Notes under the pieces: generated by a model | What the model was told of the DNA's origin: nothing | Databases searched by the model: none | Seen by the model: only the letters and a program-made list of their open reading frames with translations | Source: Hamiltosporidium tvaerminnensis | Lineage: Eukaryota > Microsporidia > Dubosqiidae | Assembly (NCBI GenBank): GCA_022605425.2 | Contig: JAKIMF020000013.1 | Location: 496,001 to 560,000, forward strand | Length of the DNA: 64,000 bases | Reading direction: 5' to 3' | In this document: piece after piece, positions 11,641 through 21,527 of the stretch | Position numbering within the stretch: position 1 is the stretch's first letter | Layout of the letters: each line of letters opens with the position of its first letter | Program-made: the position numbers and the translations under genes

Positions 11641-13100
11641 TGCTAGCAGTAAATTTACTAGAGGCAGTTAAAAATGAGCAAATAACACCAAAAAATCCCT
11701 ACGTAATGTCGCTCATGAAAAGATTACAAAAAAAACTTGAAATCGACATTGATCGATATTAAAATAGGCTTATGATTCCTTGACAATGCTAATTTTCTAA
11801 ATTCCGTAGAGAACATAACTTTTATGATCAAACTTCACATTATTAACGCAACACATCAATATTAGAAAGTTCAATGGCATTAAGACTCAATTAAAATTAC
11901 AGAGAAGAATTTAAGAAGGATCATGATGAAAAATAGATGGTTTTTTCAGCTTTTTGTGCAGTATAAATCACCTGAACTTCGATTGCAACAAAGAATTACA
12001 ACGGAAGCAAGAGAAATCGAGTACATGTTTAAAAGCAAGCATTATCTGTTGTTTTTAATAGACTTTCCATTCAAGATAGATGTATTATTTTTTGAATGTT
12101 TACAGGCAAAAGTAAAGAATTTATCTAAAATTCATAGGCTTGAAATCAATTGAAAGAATTCAGGTTTGTTCTAAAAGAAAAAAGGCGAATTGATTATTTG
12201 ACATAAAAGAGATAGAAAAAAATTGCTCAGAGAAGCTCATTAATAAAAAAAAAGATATAAATGAACAGAATACAAAATTTCATGCAGTAAATTTAGCAAA
12301 GAAATTGCGTTCCTGAAATTTTGCAAAACGCATTATATAATTAACGTGAACTGAAAAGTTATCGAATAAATTTCGGCGTTCTCTATGTTTGATGATGTGT
12401 CAGATGATTTGAGAAATCTGATACACCCAAGAACAAAATGTTATTAAACCTGTTATCAGTATAAATTTACTTGGAACAGTCATTCATATCAGTAAGATTC
12501 AACTGAAGTAGATCTTATAATTATTATATTATCTTGACTAAATAGTGAAATACCTATTAGAAGAGCAGCAATCTTAAAGGTTTACAATAAAATGAAATAG
12601 ACTCATTGATAATAAAAGGTTTTTTAAAACAAAGTATAAACTATGAGAAAAGAATTATTAACGGATTTATATCTCAAAGTAAAAACAATTAATTGAATTC
12701 GAATTTAAAAAGTATAAAAATTATAATGAGTATGTGTTAGTGGCTTTTCAAATTCGACATGAAAAAGAACATTAATCTGAGTAACAAGATAAATTAGGCT
12801 AAAATGAAGGTACAAATGTGTTTATAGATAGAGGTCTAAATGGCAACACTGTTAAAACTTTGGTTTTCTGCTTTAATTCAGTGAAATGTTAAAAATATTT
12901 TAATTATAATTATGAAAGACGCCAAAATGAAGTCAGATTTTTGCATTTCTTTATAAACTTGATAGAAATTCATGTCTTTTAAACACATTAAAGGTATTTC
13001 ATTTTAAAAAATCCTAGAAATATAGTATGCTGGCTAAGATTAGACAAAATAGAAAATCACATACTAATATTTGTAAATATAGATCAGAAAATTTTTTAAA
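11640..13100 (+). mobile_element. Heavily decayed RLE-type non-LTR retrotransposon
   Basis: The piece around 11923-12153 aligns with the reverse transcriptase region of the copy at 59.8 kb. HYLLFLIDF sits where that copy has the catalytic HLLFIDD, and VKNLSKIHRLEIN sits where it has VKKFVNNLEFKIN. Farther on, the stretch around ttctctatgtttgatgatg (about 12380) and gaagagcagcaatctt (about 12558) matches the equivalent bases of that copy in the same order. Stops and frameshifts are dense and the RT aspartates are lost. The preceding segment around 11700 (SLMKRLQKKLEIDIDR) may be the upstream part. Ends are approximate. Confidence 0.7.
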
Positions 13101-13238
13101 GAAATAAATGAATGAGATTAAATTATTTTAAACCGTAAAATTCCATAACATTTACTTCGAATGAAACTAAGTCTAAGACTTATGAACTCATAAATTTGTT
13201 TTTATTATAGATGTAATATAGATATAATTACCTTTACT

Positions 13239-13719
13239 TTAAGTTGATATGATATTGTAACAAATATAATAAAAATGATTTTGAAAACTCGATATACCAG
13301 TAAAAATATTTGTTTCTATTACCTTAGTACTATAAAAAAAATAATCACCACCAGGCCTTTTAATAATGTAATAATATTTAATTTTAAAAATACTTATGAA
13401 GCCTGCTAAAAAGCTTATCAAATACCATGCAAGAATTTTTATGTCAAACAAAATTTTAAAACCATTCAAACTCTTTGGAATTAAACATGATAATTTCAAA
13501 CCAAAAAAATGAAAAATCGAATCCTTGATTTTGGATCATGGAACCACGACAAAACTTATCGAAAAATATTAAATTTGAATCAAAATGTAAATTTGTGTCA
13601 AAAAATGGCACAAGAAATAGATTAAGTAAACAGAAAGATTTTACACTCAAGCTAATATTTAAAAAACTTTTAATCAAAATTTTAAAAGTTTTTAATAATT
13701 TATAGATAAATAAAGCCAA
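13239..13719 (-). pseudogene. Possible remnant of a small membrane protein gene
   Basis: Two overlapping minus-strand frames (13719 to 13456, then 13499 to 13239) could form one product of about 160 residues after a single frameshift. The first frame follows a TAG and has no ATG near its start. The second contains a hydrophobic segment (ILAWYLISFLAGFISIF). No family is recognised. It lies just 3' of the TXNDC9-like gene on the same strand. It could equally be chance AT-rich open frames. Confidence 0.2.
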
Positions 13720-13757
13720 ATACTACGTCCAAAACATTACAGAAAATCTATGTAAAA

Positions 13758-14195
13758 TCACAAGTCCTTGGTTATTGGACTATTTTCGATATAAGCATTT
13801 AACTCTTCCAAATCAAGTTTTTCATTTCCCACATTTTCAAATCCGACAACAGAATCCACAAAATATCCATCTTTAAAGAAGGCAAGAGTAGGAAGCGCAA
13901 CAATTTGTAATCTTTTAGTTACAAAAGAAGCAAGAGACGCTTGTATACGATAGAACTGAATACATGGGAATTTCAAATAAACCAAATTTAATGCTTTATC
14001 CATCTGATCGCATCTTTTAAATTTAGGATCAAAAAAATGAACTATCATTGTTTCCTCTTTAGTTAAATTTATCAAGTCTTGTTCTGATTGAAGAGTTGGT
14101 ATTCTGTTCTTCTCAAGTTGCTGTAAACGTTGATTCTTATATTTTATAAATTCTATTTCGTCTGAATCTATTTCTTCGTTTTTATTGTTTATCAT
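13758..14195 (-). CDS. TXNDC9/PLP1-like thioredoxin-fold chaperonin cofactor
   Basis: This 145-residue protein has a charged helical N-terminus (about 1-40) and then a thioredoxin-like domain. It contains MIVHFFDPKFKRCDQMDKAL, where a catalytic CxxC would be replaced by a single Cys, followed by KRLQIVALPTLAFFKDG with the conserved cis-Pro, and VVGFENVGN. These are the marks of the phosducin-like TXNDC9/PLP1 group, which binds the cytosolic chaperonin CCT/TRiC and tunes actin and tubulin folding. It lacks the longer N-terminal region of animal members. The start is the first ATG. No clear CCCTT motif is nearby, but a triplicated 71-bp unit lies just upstream. Confidence 0.82.
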   Translation of the reverse strand: MINNKNEEIDSDEIEFIKYKNQRLQQLEKNRIPTLQSEQDLINLTKEETMIVHFFDPKFKRCDQMDKALNLVYLKFPCIQFYRIQASLASFVTKRLQIVALPTLAFFKDGYFVDSVVGFENVGNEKLDLEELNAYIENSPITKDL

Positions 14196-14246
14196 TACAA
14201 GAGTAACGGATATAAAATTATTAGAATAAAATTTTCATAGGGATGT

Positions 14247-14460
14247 TAATTTTTAAATGAAGTAGAATAAATAGAAAGGTGATGAGTAAAGGGGATAAGA
14301 TATTAAAGCTGGTTTATTAATTTTTAAATGAAGTAGAATAAATAGAAAGGTAATTAGTATAGGGGATAAGATAGTAAAGAGGGTTTTTTAATTTTTAAAT
14401 GAATTAGAATAAATAGGAAAGTAATGAGTATAGAGGATATGATATTAAAGTATGTTAGTA
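14247..14460. repeat. Three-copy tandem repeat, period 71 bp
   Basis: Units beginning taatttttaaatgaa start at 14247, 14318 and 14389. They lie 50-265 bp upstream of the TXNDC9-like start codon and before the tRNA gene. The third unit is the most diverged. Confidence 0.9.
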
Positions 14461-14596
14461 AATAAATATGTATAACTAAGTGGGAGTATAAATTATCCAT
14501 TTAAAATGAAAAAAATTAGATAAATTCAACTCTTCTAAACAAAAAAACCTTACATATATGAAACGTAATATAAAAGTAATTTTTATGATTTCCTAA

Positions 14597-14670
14597 GCCT
14601 CACTAGCTCAGTCGGTTAGAGCATCCGGCTTTTAACCGGGGGGTCGAGGGTTCGAGCCCCTCGTGGGGTA
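14597..14670 (+). tRNA. tRNA-Lys (anticodon UUU)
   Basis: The 74-nt sequence folds into a full cloverleaf. The acceptor stem is gcctcac with gtggggt (two G-U pairs), the D arm gctc/gagc, the anticodon stem tccgg/ccggg with loop cttttaa, a 5-nt variable loop, and the T arm gaggg/ccctc with loop ttcgagc. The anticodon TTT decodes lysine and the discriminator base is A. Internal A and B boxes are intact (tagctcagtcgg; ggttcgagccc). No intron is present. A T5 run at 14673-14677 fits an RNA polymerase III terminator. Confidence 0.96.
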
Positions 14671-14672
14671 TA

Positions 14673-14677
14673 TTTTT
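14673..14677 (+). terminator. Pol III terminator of tRNA-Lys
   Basis: A TTTTT run three bases after the tRNA discriminator base. Confidence 0.7.
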
Positions 14678-15046
14678 GTAAATAAAATTATTTAAATCTA
14701 CCAATTTGCAGAGTATTCTTTTTTATGTGCTTTTGGTATGTTAGTGGAATTTTAAAATTGCTTTTAAAGAAATCGAAATCAGAAATGTTTTTTTTGTAAT
14801 TAAATCAATTATTATTTAATTTTAAAAATGTAGTGGTTAAAGAGGTAGAAGAAAACATATAAAAATGGTAAAAAATATTTTTATCCAGCATTTTAAATAA
14901 ATAATTTTTAAAATGTATAATTCTAATCTTTAAAGCATTTCTTATGAATTTTAATGGTTGAGTAAAATTTCATATCAAACTGTTTTTCTATGTTTCAGAT
15001 TTGAAACAATAAAAATGACAAAAAGAAATTCGAAATTGAAAGAATA
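14678..15046. other. Intergenic, no feature seen
   Basis: AT-rich spacer between the tRNA and the BAR-PH gene. No CCCTT-type motif stands before the ATG at 15047. Confidence 0.4.
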
Positions 15047-16530
15047 ATGGATCAATCTTCAGTACTAAACGGAAAAATAAATATATTATATGAAAAACTA
15101 AACTGGTTAAAACATTTCTTTGAACATACATCTGTATATGTACAGAGAAGTGCTGATCTACTTTTTAGAGCCACACAGATACCTAGAGATTCTTCCTGGC
15201 ACGATTCTTATATATTAGATTTGGTAGAATCTACTGACCAAAAAAGGAAATTATGTGATGAGTTATATAAGATATTAGATATAACTATAATTAAAGATAT
15301 AAATAAGATTATTGAAGATGTTAAAGAATTGCAGACAAGTATGTATAAAGATAGTGAATGTATTAATAAAGTAATATCTGTGCATTTGGATTATGTCAAT
15401 GATAAGAAAAAGAACCATTTGAATGCTTGGTTGGATATGAAGTGTGATCCTTGGACAACTGAAAGAGAATTAAAAAGTGCTATTTCTAAATTTATTACAG
15501 AGAAAGAAAAAGTACAAATGGAGGTAAAATCCAAGGTGTGTAAGTATGCAGGTGTTTTTGAGAAGATAAATGAAGAATATAATGATTTGTTTTTGAACTT
15601 TTTCAAAATATTTATGAACCATCATGTTTCTGTTGGAGAGGTTTTTGAAAGATTCGTTTGTGTTAAACGAAAGAATTTCAGTGAAACTTTTTATGATTTT
15701 GAAGAGTCAGATACTTCTAAAAATTCTAGTGAAAGTGAAGAGTTGATGCACAAAGAATGTAGTAGGATGTTTGTCGTTCATAAAGAAGCATTGGAAGGTG
15801 ATTGTAATTTCGGAGCGAAAAACAATTTGTTATTTCCTTATCAGGAAAACGATAGATTAACTGAAAATATACGATTGGCTTTTGATGCAGTGATTGAAGA
15901 AGTAAGTAGTGAGGTTTATAAAACCAAACAAGAAAGAATATCAAAAGATATAAAGATACGAAAGTATGGTATATTTAGGTATAAGAAAGGATATGGAAAT
16001 GAATGGAAAGTTGCGAATGTAATTTTAACTGAAAACGATTTTTTACACGCAGCAGATTTTGAAACGATTCTGGATTTAAATCAAACTTTGAAAGATAAAT
16101 ATGCAAATTTTATAAAAATTTTATTAATGTTGATAGTAGGGATTTTTTGGGATCGAATGAGCAAAATGAAACAGTCTGTGAAAAAATATGCCAGGATATC
16201 TTGAAATCTGATTGTTTTGAAAAAGCTTCTTTGAAAGGATTTCCGTTGAATATAAAAATGATGAATTTTAGAATCAACAAACAAAAGTACGAAATATATC
16301 TCGAATTTAAGAAATTATCTTCTTTTGCTGATCTGTTTATTTCCAGAAATATCAAACTACGCCCTTTTATACTAAAAGATGCATACGATCTATATTTTGG
16401 ACTTTCAAATTCTCTCGTAAAAACAGTTAAAAATGAAGAAATCAAAGAAGAAAGAAACAATGGAAATGAATTGGCAGATGTTGCTTTGAAACTAGAAGAA
16501 TATACAGAAGAAAACCCATGGATCGATTAA
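15047..16530 (+). pseudogene. SLM1/SLM2-like BAR-PH domain protein, one frameshift
   Basis: The first frame (15047-16204) and the second (open from about 16110 to 16530) join into one protein of about 490 residues by a single-base shift within 16110-16130, among short A and T runs. Residues 1-220 are long charged helices, including AWLDMKCDPWTTERELKSAI, as in the F-BAR-like half of yeast Slm1/Slm2. RKYGIFRYKKGYGNEWKVANVILTENDFLHA (shown here as motif KKGYGNEWKVANVILTENDF) is the opening of a PH domain, and the second frame continues it (KYEIYLEFKK to a final helix AYDLYFGLSNSL). Slm proteins bind phosphoinositides at the plasma membrane as TORC2 effectors. Both halves look constrained, so a sequencing error or very recent inactivation is likely. 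The family call is moderate. Confidence 0.5.
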
Positions 16531-17288
16531 AGTTAATTTATTTTTTTAATGATATATTATTGATTCTATTTGTTTTAATTTCTTATGTTTTTCTAAAAAT
16601 TGTATATCATTACACTTTGAATATACTTTCCTCATTTTTCTTTTATTTTCACTAATCTAAATTTCCAACAATTTTCATAAATAATTATAACGAACATTTT
16701 AATTTAATCAATAATTCTCTCTTTTCTACGAAACATTCGATTTTTCGATATTTTTTTTTGATTTTTTTATTAATAAAATTTAAGATAATCGAGTAAATTA
16801 AATATTGTCATACACTGAATCAAAAGCCATTTATTACTATGATAGTATATGATTCAATAAAATATACAATATAGTATTGTATAGTTTCAATGATTATTTC
16901 TTTAAATCTAGCTTTGATTTATACCATAGATAAAAAGATAGCAGAATTTCATATAAATTTACGACTTTAAACACATACAACTATTTTTATTGTGTTACGG
17001 AAGTAATACTTTTGATTTATATTGTATCATTATTCAATGATTTAAGCAGAATATATCATAAGATAAACTCTAAAATTCCTTAAAATCTTAATATATTTAA
17101 ATACACATCTTATAAGTTTAATATCTTATTACAATTATACAGACTCTTAATTCATATATTTATTTGATTCGAATTTTAAATTATTTATATAAATTTTTAT
17201 ATTCAACCAATCATATTCAAACCACGTAAATATATTTATTTATCATGAATTAGATAGTTTATACAAATTATTGTACAATTTAAATATA
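16531..17288. other. Intergenic, no feature seen
   Basis: Very AT-rich, without coding or RNA signals. The last bases before 17309 are one side of a 20-bp target-site duplication. Confidence 0.4.
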
Positions 17289-17308
17289 TTTTGTACAAAT
17301 TTTTAATT
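17289..17308. repeat. Target-site duplication, left copy
   Basis: Identical for 20 bases to 18040-18059 and flanking the type A repeat. Confidence 0.9.
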
Positions 17309-18039
17309 AGGTGGAGGGAGGATAACCACATAAAAAACTTTCTGCTTGGCAATGAGTGTATGAAACTGATGTGAGGTCATTTTTTGGATTTTTGGTGGGA
17401 TTACAACCACACTACATCTTCGGTTGTTTCATGAGAGTTGTTATGAGGAGAAGAGGTCTAAGAAATGGAGAAACTTTTTCTACAAATTTATTTGTAGTTT
17501 TTTATGTAACCAGATTGCAGACCGCAGCTGAACATGTAGGTAATTGCCATGTAAAAGCATGGAAACCTAGCCTTGCTCACTCGGGTTAGATGACTTAGCG
17601 CCTGGGAGATAAAACAAAAAACTATTAAAAGCCGGGATAGCTAAGTAGCAGGTTATACCTGTTGGTATGACATTGCACTGTCTAGGTGAACCCCATGTAA
17701 ATCTCTGAAATATATCTTAGCTAGAAGTTTATTGGGTTCAGAAAGTGTAGAGTAAGTGGGAATGCTGCATAGTCTTGGGGGAGCCCAGGGGGGCTTCGGC
17801 CTTCGATCACACTCCATGCAACAGACATTAGAAATCCGGGCAACTGCCTCGCCTATTAATTAGGTTCTACACACCTGGTAGATGAAAGGCTTTGGGACGT
17901 AGGTATCGCAGGGGTTACTGATGGAGTTTTGGGGTAGCAGTTATTTATGTTAAACCTAGAACTGCGTTAATGTCATGAAAACAAATATAACACTTGCCAC
18001 TATTTTAAAAAAGATGTGATATTTTTAAATAAAAAAATC
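17309..18039 (+). mobile_element. SINE-like repeat, type A, full-length young copy
   Basis: A 731-bp non-coding element flanked by a perfect 20-bp direct repeat, ttttgtacaaatttttaatt, at 17289-17308 and 18040-18059. It starts aggtggagggaggataacca and ends in an A-rich tail (aaataaaaaaatc). Long target duplications plus a 3' A-rich tail indicate target-primed retrotransposition. The body is far richer in G+C than the surroundings and shows RNA-like hairpins: cagg-ttata-cctg, agccc-aggg-gggct and ggc-ttcg-gcc (a UUCG tetraloop). A stretch tagctaagtag fits the Pol III A-box consensus, but I see no convincing B box. No protein is encoded. A nearly identical copy is at 36121. What mobilises it is unknown. 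Confidence 0.85.
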
Positions 18040-18059
18040 TTTTGTACAAATTTTTAATT
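18040..18059. repeat. Target-site duplication, right copy
   Basis: Identical for 20 bases to 17289-17308. Confidence 0.9.
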
Positions 18060-18150
18060 TATCAAATATAAATTAAAGAAAAAAAAGATGAAACAAACTT
18101 GAAACAAGTTTCAAAAACAAAGAATAAAAAAACAAAAACCTTTGTTTACA

Positions 18151-18999
18151 ATGATGCTTAGACGTAGAAACATAGGTTTTTCAATAATGGTGGCTGGTCC
18201 TAAAGGAATAGGAAAATCTTCTTTTATAAATACACTATTTAATAGAGAAATAGTACAGGTAAAGAAAAAATCAAATGAAAATTTGGATTTGAATTTGTAT
18301 ATTCTTGAGATTGATTGTGAAGGTGTAAGAAAGAAGGTTACTGTTGTTGATACACCTGGTTTTGGAACAACACTGGATGATTCAGGCACGCAAGAAAATA
18401 TATTGAGTTATATTAGAACTCAGTTTAATATGTTTCTTGCTGAAGAAACCAAAGTCAAAAGAAACAGAGATTTTGAAGACACACGAGTGCATGCACTTCT
18501 ATACTTTATAAAAGCTAGTCCACACGGTTTAAAAAAGACAGAATTGGCATTTCTTAAAAAGGTAAATGGATTGGTAAATATAATACCTGTAATCGGAAAG
18601 GCAGATGGGATGGCAGTAGATGAGATGGAAAGTATTAGAAGTAGAATACTTGATCAACTTAAAACATGTAATATTGAAATATTTGATATTCTAAAAGATG
18701 AACTGATAAATCAGTCATTAAATTGGGTAAATCTTATTTCAAAATTTCCATTTTCAGTAATTTGTGACGACAAAATTGATGGAGAAGAAAATACAGTAAG
18801 AGGTAGAAAATATCGATGGGGTAATGTTGAGACAGATAATCAGGAACATTGTGAGTTTAGTCTTTTAAAAGAAATACTTATGAGTAGCCATATGGATGCT
18901 TTGATTGAAACTACTGTTAATGATTTGTATGAAAGGTACAGAACAAAAGTCTTAAGTGAAATTTTACCAAAAGCTGACTTAAATAACAAAGTAATATGA
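18151..18999 (+). CDS. Septin GTPase
   Basis: A 282-residue septin from the ATG at 18151 (18154 is the alternative). G1 is GPKGIGKS (residues 16-23), G3 is DTPG in VTVVDTPGFG (about 70), and G4 is GKAD (usually AKAD). The septin-unique element appears as RGRKYRWGNVE, followed by SHMDALIETT and LYERYR. Septins assemble into hetero-oligomeric filaments at the cell cortex and division site. Both termini are trimmed: there is almost no polybasic N-terminal extension and no C-terminal coiled coil, making it shorter than the usual 300-450 residues. Upstream is a T-rich cctttg rather than a perfect CCCTT. The SINE-like copy inserted only about 90 bp upstream of the coding start. Confidence 0.95.
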   Translation: MMLRRRNIGFSIMVAGPKGIGKSSFINTLFNREIVQVKKKSNENLDLNLYILEIDCEGVRKKVTVVDTPGFGTTLDDSGTQENILSYIRTQFNMFLAEETKVKRNRDFEDTRVHALLYFIKASPHGLKKTELAFLKKVNGLVNIIPVIGKADGMAVDEMESIRSRILDQLKTCNIEIFDILKDELINQSLNWVNLISKFPFSVICDDKIDGEENTVRGRKYRWGNVETDNQEHCEFSLLKEILMSSHMDALIETTVNDLYERYRTKVLSEILPKADLNNKVI

Positions 19000-19271
19000 A
19001 AGGAAATAAAAAAAAGATGGATTTTATTTTTCTTATATTTTATATTGTTTTTTTTTATTTGTATTATTTTGCTATTCTTAAATTTTAAGAATGTTTTTTA
19101 TTATTTGTATTATTTTGCTATTCTTAAATTTTAAGTATGTTTTTTTTTTAAATTTTAAGTATGTTTTTTATTTTTAAATTTTACCACTCAATTTTATTTT
19201 AAAGTCCGTCTCCCTCTTCTCTTCATTTTTTTAAGTTTTTCTTAATTTTTAAATCAAAAAAAAACAAAAAT
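19000..19271. repeat. Intergenic with partial T-rich reiterations
   Basis: Between septin and RPN5, phrases such as ttatttgtattattttgctattcttaa and aaattttaagtatgtttttt recur imperfectly at 19050-19175. No gene is seen. Confidence 0.5.
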
Positions 19272-19276
19272 CCCTT
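19272..19276 (+). promoter_or_regulatory. CCCTT start-associated motif of RPN5
   Basis: CCCTT ends 6 nt before the ATG at 19283, supporting that start. Confidence 0.6.
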
Positions 19277-19282
19277 AAAAAA

Positions 19283-20521
19283 ATGGATGAACTTTTAAAT
19301 CAAGAAAGAGAAGCTCGCTCTCAAAATGACCAAGAAAGGATGATAATAGTATATAAAAAAATAATGGAAAACTGTAAATCGGACATAGAAAGAATACAAA
19401 TATGTAAACTTCTAGGAAAAAGAAAAGGTTTAATAAAACCTGCATTTAAAAATCTAATTTCTTATTTGATAGAAATATTTACCAATCAAACTTCTTCTAA
19501 AGAAATATTAATCGATCTTTTAGAAAAATTTCTTTCTGAAGTAATAAATGGAAAAATATTTTTAGAAGAGGAAAGAATTTGTGTGACAAATTTACTTAAA
19601 AAAACATATGAAAGTAAAAAAGCGTATTTGTCTGCTTTAAATTCCATTTTAATTCCTATCGAAACTTTTTCTACAGTTCAAGAAAAAAGTATAATTGAGT
19701 ATCAACTTGAACAACTTAGACTTTCTAATTTTGTACAGGACTGGATCAAAGGAGACATTATTATCAAAAAAATACGTATGAGATATTTTAAAGAAACAAA
19801 TGATTTGGAATTGGAACGACTTTTTTATCAGCGAGCCAATGATTTTTATATTGGACAAGAAAAATTTCTAGAAGTTTCTGAAAAATTCAGACTTTTAAAA
19901 AATTTTAAAAATGAATTAGGAACAGTAAATTTTAAAATAAATTTTGATAAAGAAAATTATGAAAATGACGAATCTAGAAAGTACAAAATGGAAAATGTAA
20001 TTCTAAGTTCTTTTTTCTGTATAATAGCACTTTATGAAAATGAAAGAGAAAATTTTTATAAAAGAAGAGAAATTCTTTTAAAAAGTAATTTAGAAGACGA
20101 TTACAATTTAATAGAAATTAAAGAAATATTAAAAATATTTTTATCTTCTGATATAATTACGTATGAAAATTTAAAAAATATTTTTAAAATATTTCCATTT
20201 GCAAATATTTACAATGAAAAAATTATAAATTCTATAAATGAACACAATTTTTTTGTAGTTCAAAAATATTTTAAAACAATTTCTTTAAATCAACTATCTT
20301 CTATAATTAATATGAGTGTAGAAGAATGTGTTTCTAAGATATGTTTTATGGTTAATAATAATCTTATTGATTGTAAAATAGATCAAAGGAAAGAAATGGT
20401 ACAGTTTAAGATTCCTAAAGTTGAATGGAAAGAAAGTGTTGGTTGTGTTTTGAATAGATTGGTTAAAGCGAATTATTTGATTCATAATGAAATTATTGAG
20501 AATGAAGAAGAATCTCAATAA
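19283..20521 (+). CDS. RPN5: 26S proteasome regulatory subunit RPN5 (PSMD12 family)
   Basis: This 412-residue all-helical protein matches RPN5/PSMD12. An N-terminal and central TPR-like solenoid includes INGKIFLEEERICVTNLL (about 90-108), EKSIIEYQLEQLRLSNFVQDW (given as IIEYQLEQLRL, about 135-155) and IIIKKIRMRYF. A C-terminal PCI domain follows (about 310-385), with KYFKTISLNQLSSIINMS and the winged-helix part VEECVSKICFMVNNNLIDCKID. RPN5 is a scaffold of the proteasome lid. It is slightly shorter than the usual 440-460 residues. The start follows a CCCTT motif by 6 nt. Orthology to RPN5 rather than another PCI protein rests on the central blocks. Confidence 0.88.
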   Translation: MDELLNQEREARSQNDQERMIIVYKKIMENCKSDIERIQICKLLGKRKGLIKPAFKNLISYLIEIFTNQTSSKEILIDLLEKFLSEVINGKIFLEEERICVTNLLKKTYESKKAYLSALNSILIPIETFSTVQEKSIIEYQLEQLRLSNFVQDWIKGDIIIKKIRMRYFKETNDLELERLFYQRANDFYIGQEKFLEVSEKFRLLKNFKNELGTVNFKINFDKENYENDESRKYKMENVILSSFFCIIALYENERENFYKRREILLKSNLEDDYNLIEIKEILKIFLSSDIITYENLKNIFKIFPFANIYNEKIINSINEHNFFVVQKYFKTISLNQLSSIINMSVEECVSKICFMVNNNLIDCKIDQRKEMVQFKIPKVEWKESVGCVLNRLVKANYLIHNEIIENEEESQ

Positions 20522-20689
20522 AATGAATTCTTTTAAGATTTTATTTTTTCTTATTTATATTTAATAATCATTTCTATTATTTAGTTTCTAAAATAACTTA
20601 AATTCTTATTTTTTTTTCTAAATTTTTTAATTTATTTAATATTAGTATTTTTAAGAATAAATTCATAAAAAACTTTTGATTAAAAATTA

Positions 20690-21486
20690 GTGGAGAGAAA
20701 AAGAACCACGTTACTATCCATCTGCTTAGGTATGAGTATGTGAAATTGATGTAATAAATCATTGTTTGTATTTTTTTGTGGTATGAAAATGACACTCTAT
20801 TTTCGGTTTTTTAGATAGTAATTGGATTAGAAAGTGGAAAGTCTAAGATTCTATAAACATTTATCTGACATTCCATTTTCGGTTTTTTAGATAGGAATTG
20901 GATTCGAAAGTAAAAAGTCTAAGATTCTATAAACATTTATCTGACATTCTATAATAATTTTTTATGTAAATAGATTAGAAACTAAGATTTAGCTTGTAGT
21001 AATTAATTATGAAAGTATTTCACGTAACTTTGCTCATTCTGGTTGAGGACTGACGACTAAATGATTTTAAAAAAACATATTCTTTATAAAAAAGAGAATA
21101 CTAAGTAGCAGGTTATAACTGTTGGTATGGCATTGCAAACTCTAAGTGAACTCCAAATAGGCCGATGAGTTGAAATTTAGCCAGAATTATATTAGGTTCG
21201 GAAAGTGTAGCGTAAAAGAAAATATTTCTGGTTTTATATGATTCTAATATGATTTTTGACCAACAATCACACTTTATGCCTCGAAAAATGAGAAATTTCC
21301 TCGCCTGTTAATTGGTTTTTAAAGATCTTTTAGATGGAAGGAAAGGATGTATAGGTATCATAGAGCCTATCGATGAAATGTTGAGAAAGATGTTATTTAT
21401 GTTAAACCTAGAACTGCATTAATGTCATGAAAGTGATCTAAAGCATGCCACTTTATTAAAAGATGGAATATTTTTCATTTAAATGT
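20690..21486 (+). mobile_element. SINE-like repeat, type A, old copy
   Basis: Diverged full-length relative of the element at 17309. The head gtggagagaaaaagaaccac, the middle aagtagcaggttataactg, and the 3' block gttaaacctagaactgcatt plus gccactttattaaaagatg all appear in the same order. An internal 76-bp duplication (attttcggttttttagatag at 20799 and 20875) lengthens it. It sits between RPN5 and UTP15. Confidence 0.85.
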
Positions 21487-21527
21487 TAAAATGGATTTCG
21501 ATTTTTAACGTCGATTTTTCTAAAAAT

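Noticed and set aside
15391-15944. Minus-strand frames opposite the SLM-like gene
   Set aside because: They are antisense to a better-supported coding frame.
16110-16130. Spliceosomal intron explaining the SLM-like frame change
   Set aside because: No GTAAGT-type donor and branch/acceptor pair is visible at the junction. A one-base shift explains it.
17356-17589. 77-residue frame inside the SINE-like copy, with a shorter counterpart at 36182
   Set aside because: The frame is not kept in diverged copies, and the element's conserved features are RNA-like hairpins.
17309-18039. The repeat as a solo LTR or as ribosomal DNA
   Set aside because: It has no TG...CA ends, its target duplication is 20 bp rather than 4-6 bp, and I do not see rRNA core motifs.
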